In this document: positions 8,272 to 17,668 of the stretch, piece by piece
Layout of the letters: each line of letters begins with the position of its first letter
Position numbering within the stretch: position 1 is the first letter of the stretch
Origin: Dyadobacter fermentans
Lineage (GTDB): Bacteria > Bacteroidota > Bacteroidia > Cytophagales > Spirosomataceae
Length of the DNA stretch: 64,000 nucleotides
NCBI RefSeq assembly: GCF_019924045.1
Contig: NZ_JAHXBN010000012.1
Coordinates: forward strand, 282,264 to 346,263
Direction: 5' to 3'
The notes under the pieces: model-generated
What the model was told of the DNA's origin: nothing
The model's input: only the letters and a program-made list of their open reading frames with translations
Database searches by the model: none
Translations under genes and position numbers: made by a program

Positions 8272-10689
8272 TTAGCCCTTGATGCGGTTCAACTCATCTT
8301 CGGAGCCGGATCTTCTGCTGCGTGCTGCTTTGATCTCCTTGCTTCCAAAACGGTAATTGAAGTTGACACGCAGCATCTGGCCTTCAAAACGGAACCGGAG
8401 GCGCGTTTCGATACCCGCATATGCAGATGTGTACCCACCGCGTGCGGTGTGAAAAATGTCGCTGAATGTTGCTTTCAAACTGGCGTTATCCTTCCAGAAT
8501 TTCTTTTGAACACCAATGTCCACCATTCCCATTTGCCAGTTGTAATCGATACGGCGGTAGGGAGAATTGTACCAGCCCGACAGCTCGATCGTCCAGCTGT
8601 TTTTGAGCTTGAAAGTATTCTGGCCGTTGAGGTTGAATGCGGTCGTCCGGTTGTTGACCACCACGCCATTATCCAGCGCGGCCTTCCAGAGATTGTGGTA
8701 CCCGCTGACATTGAAATTGAGCTCCCACCATTTTGTGATCGGTGTGGTAATGCTCATATCGAGGCTGAAACCCTGCGAATAATCGAGGTTTTCGGTGATA
8801 AAGTACGTGCGGCTGCTATCGTAGGGAATGCGCAGGCCCACGACCGGAAACCTGGTGCGCCGGTACCCGAACGAAGTCGTGAGTATGCCCTTGTACACAT
8901 GCGAGAGTTTGAAACTGTTGGCGTATTCGGGTTTCAGGAACGGGTTTCCTTTGGAATAGACGAGCTCATCAATACGGTATTCGAAGGGGTTGAGGTTCTG
9001 GTAACTCGGGCGGTTGATACGGCGGCTGTAATTGAGGTTCCAGGTGTGGTTTTTGGACGCCCGGAACGAGATAGCACCACTTGGAAAGAAGCTCAGGTAG
9101 GTCGTATCGACTTTGTCGAGGTCGTTATGTTTGTAGCTGGTCAGGTCGCCCCGCGATTTGGTGTGTTCGGCGCGGAGCCCGGCTTGCAAGTCCCATTTTT
9201 TGCCAAGGGAAACATTGTAATTGATGTAGGCTGCATATACGCGTTCGAGGTATTTGAAGCGGTTGCTGCGATTGGTGTCGATCACTTCAACATTTTGCAA
9301 AACATTGAAAAAATTGAATGTGTTGTCCGAATTTACATCCGACAGTTTCACACCATACCCAAGCTTTCCCTTCCTGAATGGCTGTTCATAGTCGATTTTG
9401 AAGGATTTAATGGTAATATCCACGGGTGTTTTTGAAACGTAATTCCGCTCGATAGGCTCGTCGCCGGTTGTCTGAAAATGGTATTTGTTAGGCTGGTAAC
9501 TGATCCCGCGTGAAGAGAACCGGCCGTAATCGGCATCGATATTCAGTTCATGGCCGGTGGTGTCGGCATAGCGGTAGTTTACGTTCACATTCAGGTTTTT
9601 GTTTTTTTCCGGGTTGGATGTCCGCGACGACAGGATGAGCGAGTCGGCAGTCAGATTGTTGCGTTTGCTGATGAAAGTCTCGCTCTCTCCGCCGCCGTTG
9701 TGGTTGCTGATGCGGCCATTGGCACTGAAGCCCAGGGTATTTTTAGCATTGATAAAATAATCGGCCCCGATTTTGGCGCTGTGCGTCGTGTCGCGCCAGA
9801 TACCATGCCATAATTTATTATAGGCCACATTGTTGAGGATCTGGTCGTCGTAAGTCGTATTATGCCAGGCTCCCTGGTTGAAACCGTAATTGCCAAATAC
9901 ATTGAGCTTTTTGTCGCGGTGATTCAGGTTCAGCGATGCATTGTATTTAGGTGTTATACCAAACATGCCCCCGAGGCTCACATTGCCGTTGGTGCCCAGC
10001 CTGGCATTTTTCTTTAAACGGATATTGATAATGCCGAGGTCACCCGCCGCGTCGAATTTGGCCGAAGGGTTCGTGATGATTTCAATCGCTTCAATGTCGG
10101 CGGAATTCATGCTTTTTAACGTGGAGGCGAGGTCTTTTCCTGCTAATGGCGATGGGCGGCCGTCGATATAGATCCGGACGCCCGTTTTGCCCCGCACAAG
10201 GATATTTTCATCCCTGTCGACCTGCACGCCGGGTGAGCGTTGCAGGAGATCGAGCGCGTTGGAGCCGGTGGCATTAATGCTTGCTTCCACGTTGAAAACC
10301 ATCCGGTCGTTTTTGACCTCTATGAGTGGTTTGGTACCGGTTACCTTCACCTCATTCAGCTGTTTCGCCTCGGGTAACATGGAAACCACCGGTAGCTTCA
10401 CATCCTGGCCGGCTACATCGAACACAGCCGAATGGTACATTTGCTGGCCTACCGCCGAAATGCGGACAAAATACCTGCCATCGGGTACACCGCTGATCTT
10501 GAATGAGCCCTGCTCGTCGGCGACGTCGGCTTTTACAAGGGTGGAGTCTTTGGATTGGTTAATGGAAACTGCGGCAAATCCGACGGTCTCATTTTGTTGA
10601 TTTTTGACCAGGCCGCTTACGGTGAATGTCTGGGCGAAGCCGGCAAAGGAAAGTCCATGAATTAGCAGGCTGAGTAGCATTTTTTTCAT
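8272..10689 (-). CDS. TonB-dependent receptor, outer membrane beta-barrel family (OMP_b-brl_3 type)
   Basis: This 805-residue outer-membrane protein has a signal peptide (residues 1-19, ending FAGFAQ), a carboxypeptidase-regulatory-like domain (about 22-105), a TonB plug (about 115-225, including RGKTGVRIYIDGRP and IEIITNPSAKFDAAG) and a 22-strand-type barrel. The plug matches the non-SusC TonB receptors annotated as outer membrane beta-barrel family, often linked to metal, peptide or unknown uptake. The C terminus is basic and Ser-rich (AARSRRSGSEDELNRIKG) rather than ending in an aromatic residue, which is common in this subfamily. It is divergent from the propeller hybrid kinase, which may control it. 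There is no SusD partner. Confidence 0.92.
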   Translation of the reverse strand: MKKMLLSLLIHGLSFAGFAQTFTVSGLVKNQQNETVGFAAVSINQSKDSTLVKADVADEQGSFKISGVPDGRYFVRISAVGQQMYHSAVFDVAGQDVKLPVVSMLPEAKQLNEVKVTGTKPLIEVKNDRMVFNVEASINATGSNALDLLQRSPGVQVDRDENILVRGKTGVRIYIDGRPSPLAGKDLASTLKSMNSADIEAIEIITNPSAKFDAAGDLGIINIRLKKNARLGTNGNVSLGGMFGITPKYNASLNLNHRDKKLNVFGNYGFNQGAWHNTTYDDQILNNVAYNKLWHGIWRDTTHSAKIGADYFINAKNTLGFSANGRISNHNGGGESETFISKRNNLTADSLILSSRTSNPEKNKNLNVNVNYRYADTTGHELNIDADYGRFSSRGISYQPNKYHFQTTGDEPIERNYVSKTPVDITIKSFKIDYEQPFRKGKLGYGVKLSDVNSDNTFNFFNVLQNVEVIDTNRSNRFKYLERVYAAYINYNVSLGKKWDLQAGLRAEHTKSRGDLTSYKHNDLDKVDTTYLSFFPSGAISFRASKNHTWNLNYSRRINRPSYQNLNPFEYRIDELVYSKGNPFLKPEYANSFKLSHVYKGILTTSFGYRRTRFPVVGLRIPYDSSRTYFITENLDYSQGFSLDMSITTPITKWWELNFNVSGYHNLWKAALDNGVVVNNRTTAFNLNGQNTFKLKNSWTIELSGWYNSPYRRIDYNWQMGMVDIGVQKKFWKDNASLKATFSDIFHTARGGYTSAYAGIETRLRFRFEGQMLRVNFNYRFGSKEIKAARSRRSGSEDELNRIKG

Positions 10690-10810
10690 AAATGGCTAAT
10701 ATTCGTATAGCCCAAAGAGTAAGAATTGGCCTGGATGTTGCATTAGGTCATAATTTTTCTACATTTAAACCGACAATCGACGTTTCTTATCCAGAATTGA
10801 TGAAAGTGCC

Positions 10811-13800
10811 ATGAAGGCAATATTTTGCAGGGTTGTGCTGCTTTACATCCTATGCTTTCAGCAGATTTTCGCACAGGAATTGACGCCCAGGTTCAGGCGG
10901 CTCACCACCGACCAGGGACTTTCCCAAAGCCATGTGAGCGCAATCCTGAAAGGCCGCAGGGGTTTCATGTGGTTCGCTACTGAGGATGGACTCAACCGGT
11001 TTGACGGATATAAATACACGCATTACAAACATGATCCGGGTAATCCGGCTTCTATCCACGACAGCTTTGTATTGTCGCTGCTGGAAGACGAGGAGGGAAA
11101 ATTATGGGTAGGTACTTCCACGGGGCTGGACCGGCACGACCGGGGTACCGACAGCTTTCTGCATTATCCGCATCCGCGGCGCAATCTGGCCATTAATACC
11201 ATTTTTCGGGATAGTCGTAACCGTTTCTGGCTGGGTACCGATCAGGGGCTTTACCTGTTCGACCGGAGCCGGGGTACCTACCAGCTATTCAGGTACCCGG
11301 GGCGGGATGCAGGCTCGGGAAATGAATTTGTGACCAGTATTGCAGAGGGGAAGGGCTACGTGCTATGGGTCGGTACGGAGAAAGGGCTGTTTAAGCTCGA
11401 TGTAAAATCGGGTGTCCTCGCGGCATACGAGCACGGTGCACGTACAGGCGCGGGTGGGGCCGACCGTGCGCTGAAATCCGACTGGATCAAAGTGCTGCGT
11501 TACGATCGGAAAGGGGATTTGTGGGTAGGAACGCATGGCGGAGGTGTTTCGGTCATCGGCCCGTCCGGGAGCATTGCGAAGCATTTTGAACATAAGGCGA
11601 CCGATCCGTGGAGCCTGGCGCACAATGATGTGCTTTCCATGGCCGAAGACGGCGGCGGTAAGCTTTGGATTGGTACGGAAAATGGGGGTATCAGCATTTA
11701 CGATCCTGTGACGGACCGGTTCTTCGCTGTGCGCAACAACCCCGACGACCGCTATTCGCTAAGCAACAATTCGGTATACGCGATTTACCATGACAATGCG
11801 GAGAATATGTGGATCGGCACCTATTCCGGCGGTGTGTCGTTTCTGCCTAAGTTCGGTCCGAAATTCGAATCTCACCGTCGGATGATCAGTAATCCCAATA
11901 GCCTGAGCAACAATGCAGTGCTTGCCATTTGCGGCGATAGTACAAGCGACGACATCTGGATCGGGACTGATGGGGGAGGGCTCAACAGGTTCAACCGTAA
12001 AACGAAGGATTTTACATTTTACCGGCATCGCGAGGGCGACCCGCGCTCGATTTCGAACGACTATGTGATTTCTGTGATCTGGATTGCCAGGGACGTGCTT
12101 GCGCTGGGTTTTCACAATGGCGGTTTTGATTTCCTGAACGTCAAAACGGGTGCGATTGAGCATCACTTGCCGGAGGAAGGTAATCCGAACAGCCTTTCCA
12201 TTGCTGACGTGAACAATATGATGCGGGACCGCGACGGTAATCTCTGGGTTGGTACTTGGAAGGGCGGACTCAATTTTTACAATGTCAAAACAAAAGAGTT
12301 TACGCATTACCAGCACGATATCACCGATCCGGCGAGTATCAGCGGTGACATTATTACCACGATTTTTCAGGATAAAAAGGGGAATATCTGGGTAGGAACG
12401 TTCAATGGCCTCGACCTACTGTTGCCCGACCGCAGCGGCTTCAAACATTTCCGCAACCGGCCCAACGACCCGTCGAGTCTTTCCCACAACAAAGTGCAAT
12501 CGATCCTGGAAGCCGAAAACGGCAATCTCTGGATAGGCACGGTAGGGGGCGGATTTTGCTATTTCGATCAGAAAAAGCATCTGTTCAAGTCATTCAGCGA
12601 AAAGACCGGGCTTGCAAGCAACGTGGTATTTGGAATCCAGAAAGACAATAAGAACAATCTCTGGCTCAGTACTAATAAGGGTATTTCCAAGTTTAACCTG
12701 CTGACCAATACCTTTCGAAACTACGGTATTGCCGATGGCCTGCCAGGCAACGAGTTTCGGGACAATTCCCGGTTTCAGATGGCCGACGGGCAGATGTACT
12801 TCGGGGGAATCAACGGTTTCATCAGTTTCTATCCCGACAGCCTTCGCTACAACGACTTCGTGCCGCCGGTGTACATTACAGATTTTCAGATATTTAACCG
12901 GCAGATCGTGACAGGGGGCAGTGATAATATCCTCAAAAAGCAAATCAGCGAGACCAAAACGATCACTATTCGTCATGACCAGTCGGTGATTACCTTCGAA
13001 TTCGCAGCATTGAGCTATACCGTCGCGGAAAAGAATCAGTATGCCTATATGCTGGAAGGTTTTGACGAAAACTGGAATTACAGCGGCAACAAACGCACTG
13101 CCACATACACCAACCTGGACCCCGGCACTTATACATTCAGGGTAAAGGGCTCCAACAATGACGGCTTATGGAATGAGAAGGGAGTCGCCATTGAACTAAT
13201 TATCAAGCCGCCTTTCTGGCTTACCTGGTGGTTCCGGCTGTTGACTGTCGCATTGGTCATAGCACTGATTTTGGCCTTGTATCAGATCCGTACCTACACG
13301 ATCCGTAAACAAAAGCGTGTGCTCGAACAGCAGATACAAGAGCGGACCAAACAACTCGAACGCGCGATCGGTGAACAGCAAATGGCAGTGGAAAAGGCCG
13401 AGCTGGCTAATAGGGCTAAAAGCGCATTTCTGGCCACAATGAGCCATGAGATAAGGACGCCGATGAACGGGGTGATCGGCCTGGCTTCGTTGCTTGCCGA
13501 AACTGAGCTAACCGAAGAGCAGCGAAATTTTACCAAATCCATACAGACGTCCGGACGGGATTTGCTGAATGTGATCAACGACATTCTCGATGTTTCCAAA
13601 ATTGAATCGGGGAACATGGAACTCGAAGAAAAAGAATTTGGCCTGAAAGCCTGCATTGGAGAAGTAATGGACCTTTTTCGTGCAAAAACCGCCACTCAAC
13701 CGCTGACCCTGACGCTGAAAATTGAAGAGAATGTGCCTTCGCGCATTATCGGCGATCGTTTGAGGCTCGGGCAAATCGTGACGAACCTGGTGGGTAATGC

Positions 13801-14578
13801 GATTAAATTCACTCCAAAAGGAGAGGTAAGGGTGCACGTGTATGTGATCGGGCAGGAGGGTGAGAAGGCCAGGCTGGGATTTGAGGTCACCGACACAGGC
13901 ATTGGAATCGCGGAGGATAAGCTGGACAAATTGTTCAAACCCTTCTCACAAGTAGATTCGTCTACTACGCGGCAGTATGGAGGCACCGGTCTCGGTCTGG
14001 TGATCTGTGAAAAGCTGACCGCGCTCATGGGGGGCGAAATCGAGGTCAAAAGCGAGTTGCACAAAGGCAGCAACTTCCGGTTTTGGATCGCTGCCAAAGT
14101 TGCTCCGGATCGGCAGGAACACCAGGAAGCCAAGCCTGGAAGCGACGATGTAGAAAAGAAGCTTCACTCCGATTTTGCCAGCCGGCATCCGATGACCATC
14201 CTAGTGGCGGAGGACAATAAAGTGAACCAGATCGTGATCATGAACACGCTAAGCAAGCTCGGTTATCGGGCCGATCTGGCGCAGAATGGCCTGGAAGTGC
14301 TCGATCAGGTACAGAAAATCGATTACGACGTTATTCTGATGGATATGCAAATGCCGAAAATGGACGGTCTGGAAGCTACCCGGCAAATCAGGGCGCAGCA
14401 TACCACGCATCCGTTTATCATCGCCATGACCGCCAATGCATTGCAGCAGGACAAAGAGAAGTGTTTTGAGGCCGGAATGGACGATTACCTCAGCAAGCCG
14501 GTTATCCTGGACGATCTGGTGGTATTGCTTCAAAAATGGGCTGCCCGCCTGGAAACGCGTGCCTCGGGCAATATATAA
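10811..14578 (+). CDS. Hybrid two-component sensor kinase with periplasmic beta-propeller and C-terminal receiver
   Basis: A signal peptide (ending QQIFAQ) is followed by about a dozen two-component-regulator propeller repeats (W-x-G-T patterns such as [11 protein letters not shown] and LWIGTENGG), a Y_Y_Y domain near residues 700-795, one membrane helix (about 800-820), HisKA with phosphoacceptor His879 in [12 protein letters not shown], HATPase, and a receiver with Asp1178 in LMDMQMP. Classic Bacteroidota HTCS proteins of this layout end in an AraC-type DNA-binding domain. This one stops right after the receiver, so output must pass to another protein. It is divergent from a TonB-dependent receptor 121 bp away. 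The ligand is probably a periplasmic glycan, by family analogy only. Confidence 0.95.
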   Translation: MKAIFCRVVLLYILCFQQIFAQELTPRFRRLTTDQGLSQSHVSAILKGRRGFMWFATEDGLNRFDGYKYTHYKHDPGNPASIHDSFVLSLLEDEEGKLWVGTSTGLDRHDRGTDSFLHYPHPRRNLAINTIFRDSRNRFWLGTDQGLYLFDRSRGTYQLFRYPGRDAGSGNEFVTSIAEGKGYVLWVGTEKGLFKLDVKSGVLAAYEHGARTGAGGADRALKSDWIKVLRYDRKGDLWVGTHGGGVSVIGPSGSIAKHFEHKATDPWSLAHNDVLSMAEDGGGKLWIGTENGGISIYDPVTDRFFAVRNNPDDRYSLSNNSVYAIYHDNAENMWIGTYSGGVSFLPKFGPKFESHRRMISNPNSLSNNAVLAICGDSTSDDIWIGTDGGGLNRFNRKTKDFTFYRHREGDPRSISNDYVISVIWIARDVLALGFHNGGFDFLNVKTGAIEHHLPEEGNPNSLSIADVNNMMRDRDGNLWVGTWKGGLNFYNVKTKEFTHYQHDITDPASISGDIITTIFQDKKGNIWVGTFNGLDLLLPDRSGFKHFRNRPNDPSSLSHNKVQSILEAENGNLWIGTVGGGFCYFDQKKHLFKSFSEKTGLASNVVFGIQKDNKNNLWLSTNKGISKFNLLTNTFRNYGIADGLPGNEFRDNSRFQMADGQMYFGGINGFISFYPDSLRYNDFVPPVYITDFQIFNRQIVTGGSDNILKKQISETKTITIRHDQSVITFEFAALSYTVAEKNQYAYMLEGFDENWNYSGNKRTATYTNLDPGTYTFRVKGSNNDGLWNEKGVAIELIIKPPFWLTWWFRLLTVALVIALILALYQIRTYTIRKQKRVLEQQIQERTKQLERAIGEQQMAVEKAELANRAKSAFLATMSHEIRTPMNGVIGLASLLAETELTEEQRNFTKSIQTSGRDLLNVINDILDVSKIESGNMELEEKEFGLKACIGEVMDLFRAKTATQPLTLTLKIEENVPSRIIGDRLRLGQIVTNLVGNAIKFTPKGEVRVHVYVIGQEGEKARLGFEVTDTGIGIAEDKLDKLFKPFSQVDSSTTRQYGGTGLGLVICEKLTALMGGEIEVKSELHKGSNFRFWIAAKVAPDRQEHQEAKPGSDDVEKKLHSDFASRHPMTILVAEDNKVNQIVIMNTLSKLGYRADLAQNGLEVLDQVQKIDYDVILMDMQMPKMDGLEATRQIRAQHTTHPFIIAMTANALQQDKEKCFEAGMDDYLSKPVILDDLVVLLQKWAARLETRASGNI

Positions 14579-14613
14579 GACCCCCGCGATTTAGAATATC
14601 CCGGTAAAACAAG

Positions 14614-14639
14614 AAGAGCAGCTTTTGGGCTGCTCTTTT
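14614..14639. terminator. Bidirectional terminator hairpin
   Basis: A 9-bp stem AAGAGCAGC / GCTGCTCTT has a 6-nt loop and T-runs on both strands. It serves the hybrid kinase on the plus strand. On the minus strand it would end a transcript started at the promoter box at 14763-14770. Confidence 0.78.
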
Positions 14640-14757
14640 GCGTCTGTTTGTGATGAAGTGTTAATAAGCTTGACGGTAGTCTGCCTGGTAAAAAATCTAT
14701 ACCATTTCTCCGAAAGTCGATCGAATTGTGCAGGCCGCCATAGTTCCTGTTTGTTGA
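14614..14757 (-). ncRNA. Candidate small RNA, about 145 nt (promoter-terminator pair with no convincing gene)
   Basis: A minus-strand TATATTTG box at 14763-14770 points into about 145 nt that ends at the bidirectional terminator. The only open frame here needs a GTG start, would run through the hairpin into the kinase gene, and encodes nothing recognisable. The transcript has a local hairpin GGTATAGATTTTTTACC. No known RNA family was recognised; 6S RNA was considered but its long rod-like pairing was not evident. Existence rests on position and signals only. Confidence 0.35.
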
Positions 14758-14762
14758 TAGCA

Positions 14763-14770
14763 CAAATATA
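14763..14770 (-). promoter_or_regulatory. Bacteroidota -7 box TATATTTG (minus strand)
   Basis: The minus strand reads TATATTTG in a stretch with no protein gene immediately downstream. No clear -33 TTG is seen. It is the inferred promoter of the candidate small RNA. Confidence 0.45.
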
Positions 14771-14859
14771 ATGGAATATTTCCTACCGAATGGATATAAT
14801 CCATAAAAATATTTTCATCTAAACCTGCTCAGCAATTCTTTGCCGGGCCGACTTCGATT

Positions 14860-15192
14860 TTAATTCAGAGAAGCCAGTGAATCCCGCAGCGAAACATCTT
14901 CGTGCGACGCGTCGTAAACGCATTGCCCGCCCTTCACGACCAGGATCTGGGGAGATTCGTGCACAACACCAAAGTTACTGGCGATAGCCTGGGATTCCTT
15001 GCGGTTTTGGATCACGTCGACAATGTAAATGGGAATTTGAATGTCGGAAGCGGCGTTTACTTCCGATTTGAGCTGCCGGTAAGCCATCAGGCTGGTTGCA
15101 CAACGGGGGCTGTGTTTATAAATGATGGAGTAATCTTCCGATTGATAAATACTATCTACTTCTTCTTCACTACTAATAGTAATCCAGTTCAT
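14860..15192 (-). CDS. ytxJ: Bacillithiol system redox-active protein YtxJ
   Basis: This is a 110-residue thioredoxin-fold protein with a single active-site cysteine, Cys31, in KHSPRCATS, and a cis-Pro segment ESPQILVV, matching the YtxJ family. Such proteins are thought to act as monothiol bacilliredoxins that remove bacillithiol from S-bacillithiolated proteins in the cytoplasm. Length and motif order fit the family. One arm of a 9-bp inverted repeat shared with the divergent XRE regulator begins at the last base of its start codon. The role in this organism is inferred from family membership. Confidence 0.9.
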   Translation of the reverse strand: MNWITISSEEEVDSIYQSEDYSIIYKHSPRCATSLMAYRQLKSEVNAASDIQIPIYIVDVIQNRKESQAIASNFGVVHESPQILVVKGGQCVYDASHEDVSLRDSLASLN

Positions 15193-15233
15193 AACCTGTT
15201 TAAATATTTCGTCAAACTATTTGCAACAGGTTA
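15192..15233. promoter_or_regulatory. Inverted repeat TAACCTGTT-N24-AACAGGTTA
   Basis: Perfect 9-bp arms (15192-15200 and 15225-15233) lie at the ytxJ start, 33 bp centre to centre, about three helical turns. They are positioned to be a repressor site. The divergent XRE-type protein is an obvious but untested candidate binder. Confidence 0.4.
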
Positions 15234-15346
15234 CAGAACACACAAAGTGTGGTTTTTCATTCCATCGAATTTGAAAAAGTGCTCTCAGAGTATCTCAAAG
15301 CAGAAATCAGGCATTTTTGCCTCATTGTGAAAATTGAGAACGCTGC

Positions 15347-15610
15347 TTGAAACCGTTTGATTTTTGTGTTTGTAGAAGTCTGTCACCAAAGCTGAATCTC
15401 GCCGTGCGTGAAAAAGGCATGACGCAACGTGACCTTGCTGAAATGATAGGCTGCTCGCCCCAATACATCGGAAAAATTCTGAAAGGCTCGGAAAACCTTA
15501 CTTTGCAAACCATCTGTAAAATGCAAAAGGTGCTTCAAATCAAATTGATTGAAACACCTTATAGCCGTTTATGCAATACTAAACTTTCTTCTCAACCGGA
15601 ACAACAATAA
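15347..15610 (+). CDS. Small XRE-family helix-turn-helix protein
   Basis: The protein has 87 residues with a HTH_3/XRE domain at about residues 14-67; the recognition part is MTQRDLAEMIGCSPQYIGKILKGSENLTLQTICKM. The frame has no ATG before the domain. The likely start is TTG at 15347, with a stop codon (15335) just upstream, so either a non-ATG start is used or the N terminus has been damaged. The C-terminal tail overlaps the 3' end of the convergent HtrA-like gene by 32 bp. It may regulate ytxJ through the inverted repeat at 15192-15233, but it could equally be an orphan antitoxin-like regulator. Confidence 0.7.
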   Translation: MKPFDFCVCRSLSPKLNLAVREKGMTQRDLAEMIGCSPQYIGKILKGSENLTLQTICKMQKVLQIKLIETPYSRLCNTKLSSQPEQQ

Positions 15611-16505
15611 AGTTGAGCAATTCCGTGTGCCGGATCACCGAAATGTCGGTAATGCGAAGGATGTCGCGCGTTGTAAGTGCCTTGAACAGTTCATTGGAAT
15701 TGCGGACGGGCTTGCCGTTGAATGAAACGATAATGTCGCCCTCCATGAGCTGCGACCGCGCCGCGGGGGTGTTCGGCTCAATGTGCGTGATGAAGATGCC
15801 TTCGTGGTTGGGAAGCTTGTGATGCTGGCGAACACGTTCGTTCAGCGGGACATCCTGTAATTGGACTCCCAAATATGCCTTGAATACCTTGCCGTCACGG
15901 ATAAGTTGTCGTGCAATCTCTTTCGCCGTATTGATATCCACGGAGAAGCTCAACCCCTGGGCGCCCTGAATGACAGCCGTATTGACGCCGATCACCTCAC
16001 CATCGGTGTTGATCATAGGGCCGCCAGAGTTTCCCGGATTCAGCGCCGCGTCCGACTGTATTACATTGTCGACAAACCGCCCCGACTGCGTTTGCAAAGT
16101 CCGGCCGAGCGCGCTTACTACGCCCGTAGTGACGGTATGCTGGTAGCCGTAGGGATTCCCGATCGCGATCACGAACTGTCCGATCTGCAACGCACCCGAG
16201 TCGCCAAGTTTGGCTACCGAATAACCCTGCGTGTATATTTTCAGGATAGCGAGGTCGGTGTCCGGGTCTTTGCCTACGAGCGTTGCTTCAATCTCGTTCT
16301 CATTCAAAAGGCTCACCATAATTTTCTCCGCGCCGTCGACAACGTGGCTGTTGGTAAAAATGAGCCCATCGGAAGAGAATATAAACCCCGAGCCGGAGCC
16401 TGCCGGCCTTATTTTTTCATTGACTGTCTTGAATATATCGATTTTTACAACGGCATTTTTGATCTGATCAACCGCGCCGATAATCATACTTGAAAAGGTA
16501 TCCAT
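15579..16505 (-). CDS. HtrA/DegP-like S1C serine protease with one PDZ domain
   Basis: This protein of about 308 residues has a trypsin-like domain carrying the full catalytic triad: His54 in TNSHVVDG, Asp84 in DPDTDLAIL and Ser160 in NPGNSGGPM (numbering from MDTFSS). One PDZ domain follows (about 210-300, with AYLGVQL and GDIIVSFNGKPV). An alternative start lies 8 codons upstream at 16529. Unlike periplasmic DegP/DegQ, no signal peptide or membrane anchor is visible, so it appears cytoplasmic unless the start is wrong. It probably degrades or guards misfolded proteins. Its 3' end overlaps the XRE gene convergently. Confidence 0.9.
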   Translation of the reverse strand: MDTFSSMIIGAVDQIKNAVVKIDIFKTVNEKIRPAGSGSGFIFSSDGLIFTNSHVVDGAEKIMVSLLNENEIEATLVGKDPDTDLAILKIYTQGYSVAKLGDSGALQIGQFVIAIGNPYGYQHTVTTGVVSALGRTLQTQSGRFVDNVIQSDAALNPGNSGGPMINTDGEVIGVNTAVIQGAQGLSFSVDINTAKEIARQLIRDGKVFKAYLGVQLQDVPLNERVRQHHKLPNHEGIFITHIEPNTPAARSQLMEGDIIVSFNGKPVRNSNELFKALTTRDILRITDISVIRHTELLNFIVVPVEKKV

Positions 16506-16571
16506 AGCTGCTGGGCATCGTTTTAGCAAAGCCTGTTCAAAAAGCTATCCAGCCGATTGTAAATGCCAAAG

Positions 16572-16599
16572 TGGCGCGCCGCGGAAGTACGGCACGCCA
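16572..16599 (-). terminator. Possible terminator hairpin after the oxidoreductase
   Basis: Arms TGGCGCGCCG and CGGCACGCCA pair with one internal mismatch around an 8-nt loop, flanked by T-rich sequence on the minus strand. It lies about 20 bp past the oxidoreductase stop and before the HtrA-like gene. Confidence 0.4.
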
Positions 16600-16616
16600 A
16601 AAGGGCATGATACGCG

Positions 16617-17573
16617 TTAAGGCAGGCTAACGACGATCTTGCCGAGGGTCTTTCCGGTCTCTATTTCCTCATGGGCCTTCGCAATGTCTTTAAATGCGTA
16701 GACAGCAGAAACGTGGGATCGTATTTCTCCCGATTTGAGCAGCGTAGCGAGTTGCTGCATGTCCTCACCGTTGGAAGTAACATTGAGCGTGTGGGCATAT
16801 ACTTTTTTCTCCTGCACTTTCTGGATCAGTCTTTCATCGGTGAAAGGCACCAGGAGCGCAATGAGCCGGCCGCCTTCCTTCACCGCTTCCAGTGAACGGA
16901 ATATATGATCGCCAAAGAGCGAATCGATCACAATGTCGGCGTCCTGCACAAGGTCTTCGAACTGAGTGGCGGTGTAGTCGATGAATTCGTCGGCACCGAG
17001 GCCCAGGATGAAGTCCTTTTTAGCTGCGGAGCCAGTGCCGATAACGTAAGCACCAAAATGCCTGGCGATTTGCACGGCGTAATGTCCGACGCCCCCGCCA
17101 GCTCCGTGAATCAATACCTTTTCACCCGTTTTCACTTTTCCATAAGTAACCAGGGCCTGCCAGGCGGTAAGCGCGGCCAGGGTCGCAGCAGCGGCTTCAT
17201 CATGCGAAATGTTGCCCGGCTTCAATGCGAGCTGGTCTGCCGGAGCAGCCACGTATTCGGCGTATGCCTTACCGTGTCCACGGAAATTAACCATCCCAAA
17301 CACCTCATCGCCCGTTTTCCACTGGGTAACCTCCTCGCCGACGGCCTCTACTACCCCTGAAATGTCCCAGCCAATAATGACCGGTTCGCCGGGCTGTGGT
17401 TGGAGGAACGTCTCCAGGGCGAACGGATGGGTCCTTACAAATGCGTCGACCGGGTTGATACCTATTGCCTTGACGCGCACCAGTACTTCATTTTTCTTGA
17501 TTTCAGGTTTAGGTATTTCGGTGAATATGAGGTTTTCCGTTCCTCCGTTGCTTGCTAATGTGATGGCCTTCAT
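16617..17573 (-). CDS. NADP-dependent zinc-type alcohol dehydrogenase/quinone oxidoreductase
   Basis: This protein of 318 residues is of the medium-chain dehydrogenase/quinone-reductase superfamily. It has an N-terminal GroES-like domain (MKAITL start, then NEVLVRVKAIGINPVDAFVR and PVIIGWDISGVVEAVG) and a Rossmann domain with GAGGGVGHYAVQIA. No zinc-ligand cysteines are evident, so it belongs to the zinc-independent NADPH:quinone-reductase group. An extra three-codon start exists at 17582. It is divergent from an AraC-type regulator 95 bp away, which probably controls it. The substrate is unknown; quinones or enals are typical. Confidence 0.9.
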   Translation of the reverse strand: MKAITLASNGGTENLIFTEIPKPEIKKNEVLVRVKAIGINPVDAFVRTHPFALETFLQPQPGEPVIIGWDISGVVEAVGEEVTQWKTGDEVFGMVNFRGHGKAYAEYVAAPADQLALKPGNISHDEAAAATLAALTAWQALVTYGKVKTGEKVLIHGAGGGVGHYAVQIARHFGAYVIGTGSAAKKDFILGLGADEFIDYTATQFEDLVQDADIVIDSLFGDHIFRSLEAVKEGGRLIALLVPFTDERLIQKVQEKKVYAHTLNVTSNGEDMQQLATLLKSGEIRSHVSAVYAFKDIAKAHEEIETGKTLGKIVVSLP

Positions 17574-17631
17574 GATTTGCATTTGTTTGATTTGATGTTT
17601 GCAAATTTCGCGGCCCGGCCACCTCTGTGGG

Positions 17632-17663
17632 TTGTAAAAATTTGGGTTAAATCGGTACCTTTG
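17632..17663 (+). promoter_or_regulatory. Promoter TTG-N21-TACCTTTG before the AraC gene
   Basis: The -7 box TACCTTTG (17656-17663) has a TTG (17632-17634) 21 bp upstream. The ATG at 17669 is only 5 nt beyond the box, which predicts a leaderless or nearly leaderless transcript if that start is right. Confidence 0.55.
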
Positions 17664-17668
17664 CCGGT

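Noticed and set aside
8260..9435. A 391-codon open frame antisense to the TonB-dependent receptor
   Set aside because: It is a shadow of the receptor gene, with no family features and no promoter.
14530..14763. A 77-codon frame on the minus strand after the hybrid kinase
   Set aside because: It needs a GTG start, crosses the terminator and enters the kinase gene; composition is not protein-like. The candidate RNA explains the signals better.
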